From PALSA-350 sp963794165 (GTDB lineage Bacteria > Acidobacteriota > Terriglobia > Terriglobales > Acidobacteriaceae): a stretch of DNA of 64,000 bases. The position numbers and the translations under genes are program-made. This document shows, piece by piece, positions 16,623 through 25,306 of this stretch; within the stretch, counting starts at the first letter, position 1; the number at the start of each line of letters is the position of its first letter. The notes beneath the pieces were generated by a model. That model made no database searches, was not told the origin of the DNA, and worked only from the letters and a program-made list of their open reading frames with translations. The stretch covers positions 372,001 through 436,000 of the forward strand of contig CAWCCT010000006.1 of the NCBI GenBank assembly GCA_963794165.1. Reading direction: 5' to 3'.

Positions 16623-19600
16623 ATGAGTACGACCACGCCTCATCATAAGCTCACGCCAGAATCAAGGCAGGCGCACTCGCGCCTTTGGAAGATCGCGGCA
16701 TGGGTGGCGATCAGTGTGGTGGCTCTGCTGGTAGTGGCAGGGATAGCCATCACCGCGGTGCTCCACAGCGCGCGCTTCCATAACTATGTTCTTAGCACGG
16801 TGCAGAAGAAAGCCAGCGAGAGCATTGGAACCCAGGTACAGTTACAGAATTTCGCTCTCCATCTTTCGAACATTAGCCTTGATCTGTACGGCTTGACCGT
16901 ACACGGCGCAGCCCCGTATCCAAATCCACCGCTGCTACAGGTCGCTCACGCAGAGGTCGGCGTTCGCATTGTTTCAGTCCTGCACCAGAAGTGGTATCTG
17001 GATAGTTTTGTCGTGGATCGCCCAGTAGTCAAAGTGTTTACTGATGCCCATGGCGTGACCAACATTCCGGTCATCAAGAGCAGCGGCTCCAGCAGCAGCA
17101 ATACCAGCCTTTTCGATCTGGGCATACGCCATGCAGTGCTCGACCAAGGAGAGGTCTACTATAACAACCGCCAAAGCGTCCTCTCCGCAGACCTGCACAA
17201 CGTAGACTTCCGCGCTTCGTTCGACACCCTGCAGCAGAAGTACTCGGGCAGGCTCAGTTACTCGGACGGCCATCTGCAGTCGGGAACGTTCAAGCCGATT
17301 CCGCACAATCTGGACGCGGAGTTCGATGCGACGCCCACCACTTTCCATTTGAGCCAGGCCAAACTAACCAGCGAAACATCGCAGCTTTTGCTGACCGCGA
17401 CGGTCGTGAACTACAGCCATCCCCAGGTCCAGGCGAACTATGTTGCCACACTGGACGGCAGCCAACTCCGCAAGATCCTCCAGAATCCGACAGTGCCAGT
17501 CGGACTGATTCGGGCGACTGGTTCGATTGCCTATCAGGAGACGGCCAACCGTACGTTGCTTGATACGGTCCTGCTCCAGGGCGACCTCACCAGCCGGCAG
17601 CTTGACGTGCAAACCCCGCAGCTTCGATCGCAGATCAGAGACATCGCGGCGCATTACTCTCTCGAAAACGGCAACGCAACGCTCAAGGACTTTCGTGCCG
17701 CTCTTCTGGGCGGGGTGGTAACCAGCAGCGGCACCATGAGCAACATTGACGGCGATGCGCACTCAAAGTTCAATGCCTCACTGCGCGGGATCCAGCTTGC
17801 AGACGTGAATCGCGCCCTTAAATCGTCGGCGATGCCAAAGGGTGTTGCGTTGGGAGGTGTGTTGAATGCGCAGGCCAACGCCGCCTGGGGAAAGACCTTC
17901 GACAACGTTGTGGCCAAAGCGGACGCCACGGTGCAAGGAAAAGTATCGGGGAATTCCCAGGTCATCCCGCTCGAGAGCGCAATCCACGGAACCTACACGG
18001 GCGGCAACCAGCAGCTCGCGCTCAAGCAGAGTTATCTACGCACTCCGCAAAGCACCTTGACCATGAACGGCGTGGTGAGCCAGCGCTCCAGCCTGGACTT
18101 GAAATTTCAATCCAACAATCTGAGCGAGTTGGAAACGGTCGCCGACGTTTTCCGCACGCCCACTCCAGGACAGCCCATGCAGCCGCTGGGGCTGGCAGGT
18201 ACAGCGTTGTTTCAGGGCACAGTCCGCGGGTCTACTACTGAACCTCATTTGACTGGCCAGTTGACTGCTTCTAATTTCCGCTTCAACGGAACAGCTTGGC
18301 GCATTCTTAGAACCGACGTGGACGTGAGCCCATCCCTGGCAAGCTTGGAGCATGCGGATCTGGAGCCAGCCGCTCACGGGAAGATCACCCTGAACGCCAG
18401 CGCCGGCCTGCACAAGTGGGCCTTCACGGACGCAAGCCCGTTGCAGGTCGATCTCGATGCTTCGCAGATGGACGTAGAGGAGCTGGTGAAGCTTGCTGGG
18501 CAGAACGTACCCGTGACGGGTACGTTGGCGGCCAACATCAAAGTGCATGGCACGGAATTAAGTCCGATTGGGCAAGGGAACGTCTCCGTTACTCATATCA
18601 CCGCCTACGATCAGCCGGTGACCTCGGCGACCTTGCGCTTCGACGGTACCGGAGAAGAAGTTCACGGCGATCTCGGGATCCAGCTTCCTGCGGGGAATGT
18701 ACAAAGCAAAATGACCATTCGGCCGCGGCAGAAGAGTTACAACGCCCAGCTTACTGCCTCCGACATTCGTCTGGACCAACTTGAGGCGCTCAAGGCGCAG
18801 AATATTGCTGCTAAGGGAGTGGTCAGCATACAGGCAAAGGGAGCGGGGACATTCGACAATCCGCAACTCGACGCCACGCTACAGATTCCGCAAGTCGAAA
18901 TTCAGGATCAGAAGATTGCGCAGGTCAACTTGCAGATGAATGTAGCCAATCATCTGGCAACTGCCAATCTGACTTCCGCGGCGATAGGCACGCAAATCCG
19001 CGCCAACGCCAAGGTCAATCTAACCGGGGATTACGCCGCAGACGCCACCCTCGATACGCAAACGATTCCGTTACAGCCCATCTTCGCCATCTATGCTCCC
19101 GCCCAGGCGGATGATTTGAGCGGTCAGACTGAGGTACATGGTACGCTGCACGGGCCGCTCAAGAATAAGAAGCTATTGGAAGCACACATTACGATTCCGA
19201 CGCTGAAGCTTGCTTACAGCAACACCATTCAGTTAGCCGAGACCGCGCCCATCCGGGTCGATTACAAGGACAACGTGGTGACCTTGCAGCGGTCGGGCCT
19301 TAAGGGCACGGATACCGATCTGCAGTTTCAGGGGTCGATGTCGACTCCCAGCGGGAGCCCGATGTCTCTGCTGTTGTTGGGCACGGTGAATCTACACCTG
19401 GCGCAGGTGTTTGCGCCCGACATCAGGAGCTCGGGAGAGTTAAAGTTCAACATTAACTCTAATGGAGCTACGAACAGTCCAGACCTGGGCGGCCAGATAG
19501 AAATCGTGGATGCGAACTTTGCCAGCGGCGACTTGCCGGTCGGCTTGCAGCACGGCAACGGCGTGCTCACGCTTACGAAAGACCGTCTGAACATCAGCAA

Positions 19601-20627
19601 ATTCCAGGGCACCGTCGGCAGTGGGACAGTAACGGCGCAGGGCGGAGTCGCCTACCGCCCCAGCGTGCAGTTTGATCTAGGACTGGCGGCCAGTGGGGTT
19701 CGCGTCCTTTATCCGCAAGGTGTCCGGGAAACCGTGAACGCCAATATTCGGTTGGCGGGCACCACAGACAACGCAGTGCTGGGCGGCCAGGTGAAGCTTG
19801 CCGATCTCTCGTTTACGCCGGCTTTTGATCTGAACAGCTTCATCGATCAATTCTCGGGCGGTGTTTCCCCGCCGGCGACTCCCGGGCTAGCCCAGAGCAT
19901 TCAGTTGAACCTGGGCGTGACCTCGGAAAACAACATCAATCTGGTCAGCAGGACATTGAGTGTGAATGGCTCCGCGAACCTGCGCGTACGCGGTACGGCG
20001 GCAGAGCCCGTGATTCTGGGCCGCGTCAACCTGGAGGGCGGCGACATCATTCTCAACGGTGACCGATTCGTCCTCAATGGCGGGACCATCGAATTCGTTA
20101 ACCCATCGGAGACGCAGCCGGTGGTCAATCTCGCCCTGAACACGACCATTCAGCAGTACAACATCTTTATGCGATTCAACGGGCCGATCGATCAGCTGCG
20201 CACCAACTATTCTTCTGATCCCTCACTTCCGGCCGCCGACATCATCAATCTGCTGGCCTTCGGTTCGACCACGGAAGCGAGCGCGAACAGTCCGTCGGCC
20301 CCGGCCACTCAGCAGGCGCAGTCGCTGGTGGCCTCGCAGGTAAGCAGCCAGGTGACCAGCCGGGTTTCCAAGATCGCAGGCATCTCTCAGCTATCCATTA
20401 ACCCGGTATTGGCGGGTGGCACCAGCCAGGGACCTCCGGGCGCGAACATCACCATTCAGCAACGCGTCACCGGGAACCTGTTCGTTACCTTTTCGAGCAA
20501 CGTGGCCTCGACGCAGAATCAAACAATTCAAGGCCAGTACCAGATCTCTCCCAAGGTGGCGTTCAGCACCACCCGTGATCAAAATGGTGGCTTCGCGTTC
20601 GATACGTTGATCAAGAAGACCTGGTAG
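16623..20627 (+). CDS. tamB: TamB-like (DUF490) translocation/assembly module or lipid-transport protein
   Basis: 1334 residues. One N-terminal membrane span (about 24-50) is followed by a very long beta-rich, low-complexity repeat region typical of AsmA/TamB bridge proteins, and a DUF490 C-terminal domain (about 1000-1334) with ILGRVNLEGGDIILNGDRF and LPAADIINLLAFG, ending in an aromatic Trp. Such proteins span the periplasm from the inner membrane to their Omp85 partner; the partner gene ends 15 nt upstream. ATG 16623 follows GGGAGGAT. High confidence in family; whether the cargo is protein or phospholipid is open. Confidence 0.93.
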   Translation: MSTTTPHHKLTPESRQAHSRLWKIAAWVAISVVALLVVAGIAITAVLHSARFHNYVLSTVQKKASESIGTQVQLQNFALHLSNISLDLYGLTVHGAAPYPNPPLLQVAHAEVGVRIVSVLHQKWYLDSFVVDRPVVKVFTDAHGVTNIPVIKSSGSSSSNTSLFDLGIRHAVLDQGEVYYNNRQSVLSADLHNVDFRASFDTLQQKYSGRLSYSDGHLQSGTFKPIPHNLDAEFDATPTTFHLSQAKLTSETSQLLLTATVVNYSHPQVQANYVATLDGSQLRKILQNPTVPVGLIRATGSIAYQETANRTLLDTVLLQGDLTSRQLDVQTPQLRSQIRDIAAHYSLENGNATLKDFRAALLGGVVTSSGTMSNIDGDAHSKFNASLRGIQLADVNRALKSSAMPKGVALGGVLNAQANAAWGKTFDNVVAKADATVQGKVSGNSQVIPLESAIHGTYTGGNQQLALKQSYLRTPQSTLTMNGVVSQRSSLDLKFQSNNLSELETVADVFRTPTPGQPMQPLGLAGTALFQGTVRGSTTEPHLTGQLTASNFRFNGTAWRILRTDVDVSPSLASLEHADLEPAAHGKITLNASAGLHKWAFTDASPLQVDLDASQMDVEELVKLAGQNVPVTGTLAANIKVHGTELSPIGQGNVSVTHITAYDQPVTSATLRFDGTGEEVHGDLGIQLPAGNVQSKMTIRPRQKSYNAQLTASDIRLDQLEALKAQNIAAKGVVSIQAKGAGTFDNPQLDATLQIPQVEIQDQKIAQVNLQMNVANHLATANLTSAAIGTQIRANAKVNLTGDYAADATLDTQTIPLQPIFAIYAPAQADDLSGQTEVHGTLHGPLKNKKLLEAHITIPTLKLAYSNTIQLAETAPIRVDYKDNVVTLQRSGLKGTDTDLQFQGSMSTPSGSPMSLLLLGTVNLHLAQVFAPDIRSSGELKFNINSNGATNSPDLGGQIEIVDANFASGDLPVGLQHGNGVLTLTKDRLNISKFQGTVGSGTVTAQGGVAYRPSVQFDLGLAASGVRVLYPQGVRETVNANIRLAGTTDNAVLGGQVKLADLSFTPAFDLNSFIDQFSGGVSPPATPGLAQSIQLNLGVTSENNINLVSRTLSVNGSANLRVRGTAAEPVILGRVNLEGGDIILNGDRFVLNGGTIEFVNPSETQPVVNLALNTTIQQYNIFMRFNGPIDQLRTNYSSDPSLPAADIINLLAFGSTTEASANSPSAPATQQAQSLVASQVSSQVTSRVSKIAGISQLSINPVLAGGTSQGPPGANITIQQRVTGNLFVTFSSNVASTQNQTIQGQYQISPKVAFSTTRDQNGGFAFDTLIKKTW

Positions 20628-20684
20628 CGTGCTGAGCATTCCAGATTGCGCTCTCACTTCATCTGCAGCAAGAATGAAAAGGCT

Positions 20685-22331
20685 ATGACCGCGCCGTTAC
20701 AGCCCGCGAAGTCACCTCGTCGCGGTCAGGCTGATATATTGCGGAGCGCGACGCTAACCGCAGCACTTTTGCCTTGTTGCCTCGGCTTCGGACAGACAGC
20801 GCCGCGTTCCGCGCACGAGTGCCACGTGCAGGCCTATGGCGGGATCGGGGACGGGAAGACGCTGAATACGAGCGCCATCAAGGCCGCTATTGCGGATTGT
20901 CATTCTCAGGGCGGCGGAACGATAGTAGTGGACCCGGGAATCTATCGAACCGGCACCATCGAGTTGCTGGATAACACGACGTTCATGCTTTCGCCCGGAG
21001 CAACCTTACTTGGAAGTGACAACCTTGCCGATTATCCCCACATGGCGAAGCCCTCGGAAGAACGCGATACGGCTCTCATCGTTGCGAATCATGCGCACAA
21101 CGTGAGCATTGTGGGAGAAGGAACGATCGACGGCAACGGTCGGGCCTTCATCGATCAGCGTGAGCACCTGTGGGTCCCTTTCTTTGACACCGCACAAACC
21201 AGGCAGGGTGCAGCTCTCGAAGAGCGTATGCGGCAGGCGCGGGAGGGGCCCGTCAAGATGAAGCCGCGTCCTGGCATTCTCATCCTGTTTCTCGATTCAG
21301 ATGGAATCACGCTGCGCGATTTCCATGTTGTCGACAGCCCGAATTGGAGCGTCCATGTGGCGTGCAGCGACCACATCTCGGTCCACGGCCTGGATGTCCG
21401 CAACAGCATGCTCGTGCCAAACAGCGATGGGATCGACATCTCCGCTTCCAGCAACGCCATCGTTTCTGACTCCCTGGTGGAAGCTGGAGATGATGCATTG
21501 GTTTTCGGGGGACCCACAGCAGACGGATGGTGCCAGAGGCCGGCGGAGAACATGGCCGCCAGTGGGGTCATCCTGCACAGCCATTCTTCTGCCATCCGCA
21601 TAGGCCCGGCAGCGAAGGATGTTCGCAACTTCACGTTTCAGAACGTGGTCATCCGCGATAGCAACCGCGGCATCAACATCCAGGCGCGGGGTGGGGAAGT
21701 GGTGGAGAATTTGCTGTTCTCCAACGTGGTCAGCGAAACGCGCCTGATCGATGGATCCTGGTGGGGTGCAGGCGAGCCGATTTCCATCACCGCGGCGAAC
21801 TGGGCATACCCCTCCTGGTCTGGAACAGCGAAGGTTGGCCATGTGCAGCACGTGAAGGTCAGCAACATGATTGCTCGCAGCCAGTCTCCGATTGTCATAT
21901 ACAGCACGGAGCCGGGCCATATCGAAGACATCAATCTGAGCGCTTTGGATTTGACGATGCAGTCAAGCGAACTGCAAGCGCTGCTTGGGGGCAACCTGGA
22001 CCTGCAGCCAGACACGCCAAGGTCGCTCGGGCTTTTCCGTCACGATCTTTCCGCCGTCGTAGCGCACGACATTCAGGACTTGACCTTGAGTCACCTGACG
22101 GTTCGCTGGGATGGGACCTTCCCCCCCTTTTATCGCAACGCAGTGGATGTGGACGGCTTCGACGGTCTTACGATCGAGAACTTCCGTGGGCAGTCATCTT
22201 CGCCGGGGTATGCCACCCTCCGTTTGAGAAATGGCAAGAACCTATCGATGGACGAGCACAGTCGGGCCGGCTCTCAGGTGGACAGCAAAGATGTTTCTCC
22301 GCAATCGCACGCGGCGGCTGTTGGCCGGTAA
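20685..22331 (+). CDS. Secreted glycoside hydrolase family 28 (polygalacturonase-like)
   Basis: 548 residues from ATG 20685, which is preceded by AAAAGG; an in-frame TTG at 20646 is less likely. A hydrophobic leader ends near AAL..CCLGFG, then AYGGIGDGKTLNTSAI, the GH28/pectate-lyase superfamily opening. Catalytic acids are visible: Asn246-x-Asp248 in PNSDGIDIS and Asp269-Asp270 in AGDDALVF; SSAIRIG corresponds to the RIK region with Gly for Lys. The protein should cut galacturonan or a related pectin outside the cytoplasm, giving galacturonate for UxaC. The amidohydrolase gene follows on the same strand after a 292-nt leader. Confidence 0.88.
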   Translation: MTAPLQPAKSPRRGQADILRSATLTAALLPCCLGFGQTAPRSAHECHVQAYGGIGDGKTLNTSAIKAAIADCHSQGGGTIVVDPGIYRTGTIELLDNTTFMLSPGATLLGSDNLADYPHMAKPSEERDTALIVANHAHNVSIVGEGTIDGNGRAFIDQREHLWVPFFDTAQTRQGAALEERMRQAREGPVKMKPRPGILILFLDSDGITLRDFHVVDSPNWSVHVACSDHISVHGLDVRNSMLVPNSDGIDISASSNAIVSDSLVEAGDDALVFGGPTADGWCQRPAENMAASGVILHSHSSAIRIGPAAKDVRNFTFQNVVIRDSNRGINIQARGGEVVENLLFSNVVSETRLIDGSWWGAGEPISITAANWAYPSWSGTAKVGHVQHVKVSNMIARSQSPIVIYSTEPGHIEDINLSALDLTMQSSELQALLGGNLDLQPDTPRSLGLFRHDLSAVVAHDIQDLTLSHLTVRWDGTFPPFYRNAVDVDGFDGLTIENFRGQSSSPGYATLRLRNGKNLSMDEHSRAGSQVDSKDVSPQSHAAAVGR

Positions 22332-22623
22332 GCTGAGAGTAGCCCGGGGCGCAGTCCCGTGCGCTAAATTGCTTTGGATGTTTTCGTCAAAACTCCCACA
22401 AACTCGTCATCCACAAAATCGTCATCCTGAGCGGAGCGCCTCACAGAAGCAGTCCTGGAGCTTCCTCGGCAACTGGATGGGCACCCTCCACTACTTCAAG
22501 CGCGAGGCTCGCCCGGTCTCCCGACGAATTAGCGATCCAGTTGACGCAACAGGATGGAGTCTGTTGAATGAGTTGCGCAGCTCTAATCAGACAGACAAGA
22601 CTTGCTCCGTGGAAGGAACTTTC

Positions 22624-24639
22624 GTGCCCGACCTTTATACCCGCACCGGCCTCGCAATCATCCTTGCACTGGCGTCCATAAGCGGTGCGGCCGCGCAGCA
22701 GCCGGCGACCTTCGGCACATTCGTGCTGCATAAGTTTGCCAAAGCGATCGGAAGTGAGACCTATTCCATCGAGACCAAGGGTGAAACATATACCCTGACT
22801 TCGCACTTCCTCTTTACGGATCGCGGCACCAAGGTTCCGCTGGAAACCACATTCGTCGCCGGCACTGCCGGCATGACGCCGCACTCTTATGCGGCGAAGG
22901 GACGGGCATCGCGCCTGTCCAGCATGGATGATACGTTGACCGTGGCTGGCAATAGCATTTCGGTCAACCGAAGCGGCAAAACCGAGATGTATACGGCAGG
23001 CGGACCGTGGTTTATCGCCGACGGTTATTCTCCGGTAGCGATGCAGGAGCAGATGATGCGCTGGTGGCTCACGCATGGTCAGCCCGCGGATTTCACGGTG
23101 TTTCCATCGAAGGCGGCCGTTCACATTGTGCCCGCGCCCACACTGACCGTCGGCGGCCTGACGGCGCACGGCTACACCGTAAGCGGCCTGATCTGGGGAC
23201 AGGAATCGCTGTGGCTTGATGACTCGCAGAATCTGATCGCGCTGGTGAGCACGGACGCAGAATTCGATCACTTCGAAGCCGTGCGCCAGCCACACCAAGC
23301 GAGCTTAGGGATATTTATCGCCGCTGCTGTTCAAGCGGATCTTGCCGCGTTGACGAAGCTGACCGCAACCGCGCGCATGGCTCCAGCGCGCAGGCTTGCG
23401 ATCACCGGCGCGACACTTGACGATTCCACCGGTGCACCACCGGTGAAGGACAGCGTGATCCTGATCGAGAACGGCGTAATCAAGGCCGTGGGGCCGCGCG
23501 CTCAGGTCCGTATTCCGAAGGATGCCACCATCCTCGACGCATCGGGCAAATATGCGGTGCCGGGCCTTTGGGATATGCATGCCCACTACGAGCAGGTGGA
23601 GTGGGGTCCGATTTATCTCGCGGCGGGCGTCACCAGCGTTCGCGATGTGGGCAACGAGTTTGATTTCATTCGCACCCTGCACGATGAGCTTGATCGCAAG
23701 GAGAATCCCGCAATCGGGCCGCACCTCGAGTTCGCCGGGGTCATCGACGGGACTGGGCCGATCTCTCTCGGCGCGGTGATCGCGGAAACGCCTGAGCAGG
23801 CTCTCGACTGGGTGCAGCGGTATAAGGCTGCGGGCGCCAGGCAGATCAAAATCTACAGTTCGGTCAAGCCGGAGATCGTGAAGGCAATTACTACCGATGC
23901 TCACGCGCGAGATATGACGGTAACGGGACACATTCCTGAAGGGATGACCGCCATCGAGGGGGTTCACTATGGTATGGACCAGATCAACCACATTAGTTAC
24001 GAATCGCCGTATTTCACGCGCCCGATGCTGGGAGCCGACGGCAAGCCGGACCGCACGAAGGCTCCAGTGCTGGAGCTGGATGGGCCGCGCGTGAAAGATC
24101 TGATTTCGACGCTGCAGGTCCACCACACCGTCCTTGACCCGACGGTTGCGCTCTACGAGACATTTCTCAACACCAGGCCGCTGAATCAGCTGGAGCCTGG
24201 AATTGATCATGTACCGCCCCAATTGCGCGAGGCCCTGGATAGCCCGCCCGCAACCGGAGACAAGGCAACTTTGGCGACGGCAAGGTGGCAGGCAGTGATG
24301 GCGACGCTCCGGGCCCTTCATGCGGCGGGGATTCCCATCGTTGCGGGAACCGATCAGTCGATTCCGGGCTATTCACTGCATCGGGAAATAGAGCTCTATG
24401 TGGAGGCAGGTTTCACTCCGCTGGAAGCTCTTCAGGCGGCAACGATTGTCGCCGCAAGAGCCTTGGGTGTGGAAAAAGAATCCGGCACGCTCGAGACGGG
24501 AAAACGTGGCGATGTGTTGCTGCTGAATGCTGATCCGCTGATTGACATTCACAACACCCGAACAGTCTGGCGGACGGTTGCGGCAGGGGCGGTGTATGTT
24601 CCCGCGCCACTTTGGCAGAGTGTTGGCTTTGTGCCTTAA
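22624..24639 (+). CDS. Secreted amidohydrolase family protein
   Basis: 671 residues from a GTG start at 22624 preceded by GGAAGGA; the frame stays open to 22231 but that part overlaps the GH28 gene and a repeat. A signal peptide (LAIILALASISGAAAQ) targets it outside the cytoplasm. Residues 30-250 are a beta-rich domain I do not recognise. The amidohydrolase domain (about 255-671) has the metal ligands His319 and His321 (DMHAH), the likely carboxylated Lys409 (RQIKIYSS), His436 (VTGHIPEG) and Asp577 (VAGTDQSI). Family members hydrolyse imidopeptides or cyclic amides; the substrate cannot be told. The leader 22332-22623 contains a GTCATCCTGAGCG-type intergenic repeat. Confidence 0.88.
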   Translation: MPDLYTRTGLAIILALASISGAAAQQPATFGTFVLHKFAKAIGSETYSIETKGETYTLTSHFLFTDRGTKVPLETTFVAGTAGMTPHSYAAKGRASRLSSMDDTLTVAGNSISVNRSGKTEMYTAGGPWFIADGYSPVAMQEQMMRWWLTHGQPADFTVFPSKAAVHIVPAPTLTVGGLTAHGYTVSGLIWGQESLWLDDSQNLIALVSTDAEFDHFEAVRQPHQASLGIFIAAAVQADLAALTKLTATARMAPARRLAITGATLDDSTGAPPVKDSVILIENGVIKAVGPRAQVRIPKDATILDASGKYAVPGLWDMHAHYEQVEWGPIYLAAGVTSVRDVGNEFDFIRTLHDELDRKENPAIGPHLEFAGVIDGTGPISLGAVIAETPEQALDWVQRYKAAGARQIKIYSSVKPEIVKAITTDAHARDMTVTGHIPEGMTAIEGVHYGMDQINHISYESPYFTRPMLGADGKPDRTKAPVLELDGPRVKDLISTLQVHHTVLDPTVALYETFLNTRPLNQLEPGIDHVPPQLREALDSPPATGDKATLATARWQAVMATLRALHAAGIPIVAGTDQSIPGYSLHREIELYVEAGFTPLEALQAATIVAARALGVEKESGTLETGKRGDVLLLNADPLIDIHNTRTVWRTVAAGAVYVPAPLWQSVGFVP

Positions 24640-24733
24640 GTCGGTCAAGTCTTGCTGAGTGGAGACCACAGGGTCGACGGGAAAAACTGGAGCGTCTGGC
24701 GAGGCGTCTATACAACCCAAGTGGCACGAGTTC

Positions 24734-24901
24734 TCAGAGTGCCCCTTCATCAGGACGTGTCCAACCGTGGCGGTATCCAAGGGAGAAGCTGCGGGAATAT
24801 CCCTCGTTCAGTAGAACAATCCAGGCGTATTCATTCTTGGTCCGGCGAAGCCTGTCAATCCGCCCAGCTTTTTGACCTTCCAACCATGCCTGATCTTTCA
24901 T
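24734..24901 (-). CDS. Small hypothetical protein (55 aa)
   Basis: MKDQAWLEGQ...GYRHGW, 55 residues, with a convincing GGGGAGGG ribosome site 7 nt before ATG 24901. The residue composition (LNEGYSRSFSLGYRHG, LRRTKNEYAW) looks like a real folded small protein, not a shadow. No family recognised. It lies alone in a 667-bp gap between the amidohydrolase and the first Oar-like receptor; the rest of that gap holds one repeat copy (25021-25057) and a terminator (25250-25286). Confidence 0.45.
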   Translation of the reverse strand: MKDQAWLEGQKAGRIDRLRRTKNEYAWIVLLNEGYSRSFSLGYRHGWTRPDEGAL

Positions 24902-25020
24902 CGCTGCACCCTCCCCGGGTCCCATACTGCTGATGTTCTGCCAGTCCTCTAGCACCAGCAATCACCATAAGGCTTACCTGGAGCGCTGCTTTTTGGTCAG
25001 TCCTTGCCTGTGAGCACAGT

Positions 25021-25057
25021 TAAGGCCCGGACGGCCGTCGGCTAAACGTGGGGCCTT
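25021..25057. repeat. Family B intergenic repeat, degenerate copy
   Basis: Shares the GGCCCGGA-GGCCG head followed by CTAAACGTGG with 47653-47758 (CCAAATGT) and 52718-52742 (CCAAACGTGG). Short and diverged; not part of a gene. Confidence 0.5.
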
Positions 25058-25249
25058 CATGGTTTGGCCCTCGAGGGACGGCAGCAGCGGGTAGACGGCG
25101 ACAAGGGACAAAAGCCACGCTGCCAAGGCTCGCAGGCGAACGAGCCTGTCATTGTTACGAGTAAGTTGCGATAGCGTTTAGCGGGCAACATTTGGCGCCC
25201 CCATCTTTTGCCCCAATAAGACCTTCACCAGCCCATCGCACACGTGCAC

Positions 25250-25286
25250 AAAACGAACTCCCGCACAGTGCTGCCTGTGCGGGAGT
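25250..25286 (-). terminator. Rho-independent terminator of the Oar-like gene
   Basis: Perfect 12-bp GC-rich stem (25257-25268 with 25275-25286, ACTCCCGCACAG) and a 6-nt loop, followed on the minus strand by TCGTTTT. It lies 21 bp after the stop codon at 25307. Confidence 0.88.
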
Positions 25287-25306
25287 TTCCTGCCTCTTTC
25301 ATGCGG

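Noticed and set aside
22231..22623. N-terminal extension of the amidohydrolase to an ATG inside the GH28 gene
   Set aside because: It would read through the GH28 3' end and a GTCATCC intergenic repeat; the GTG at 22624 has a ribosome site and starts a signal peptide.
23305..24321. A 338-codon minus-strand open frame under the amidohydrolase gene
   Set aside because: The plus-strand gene has all metal ligands and a signal peptide; the opposite frame is a codon-bias shadow.
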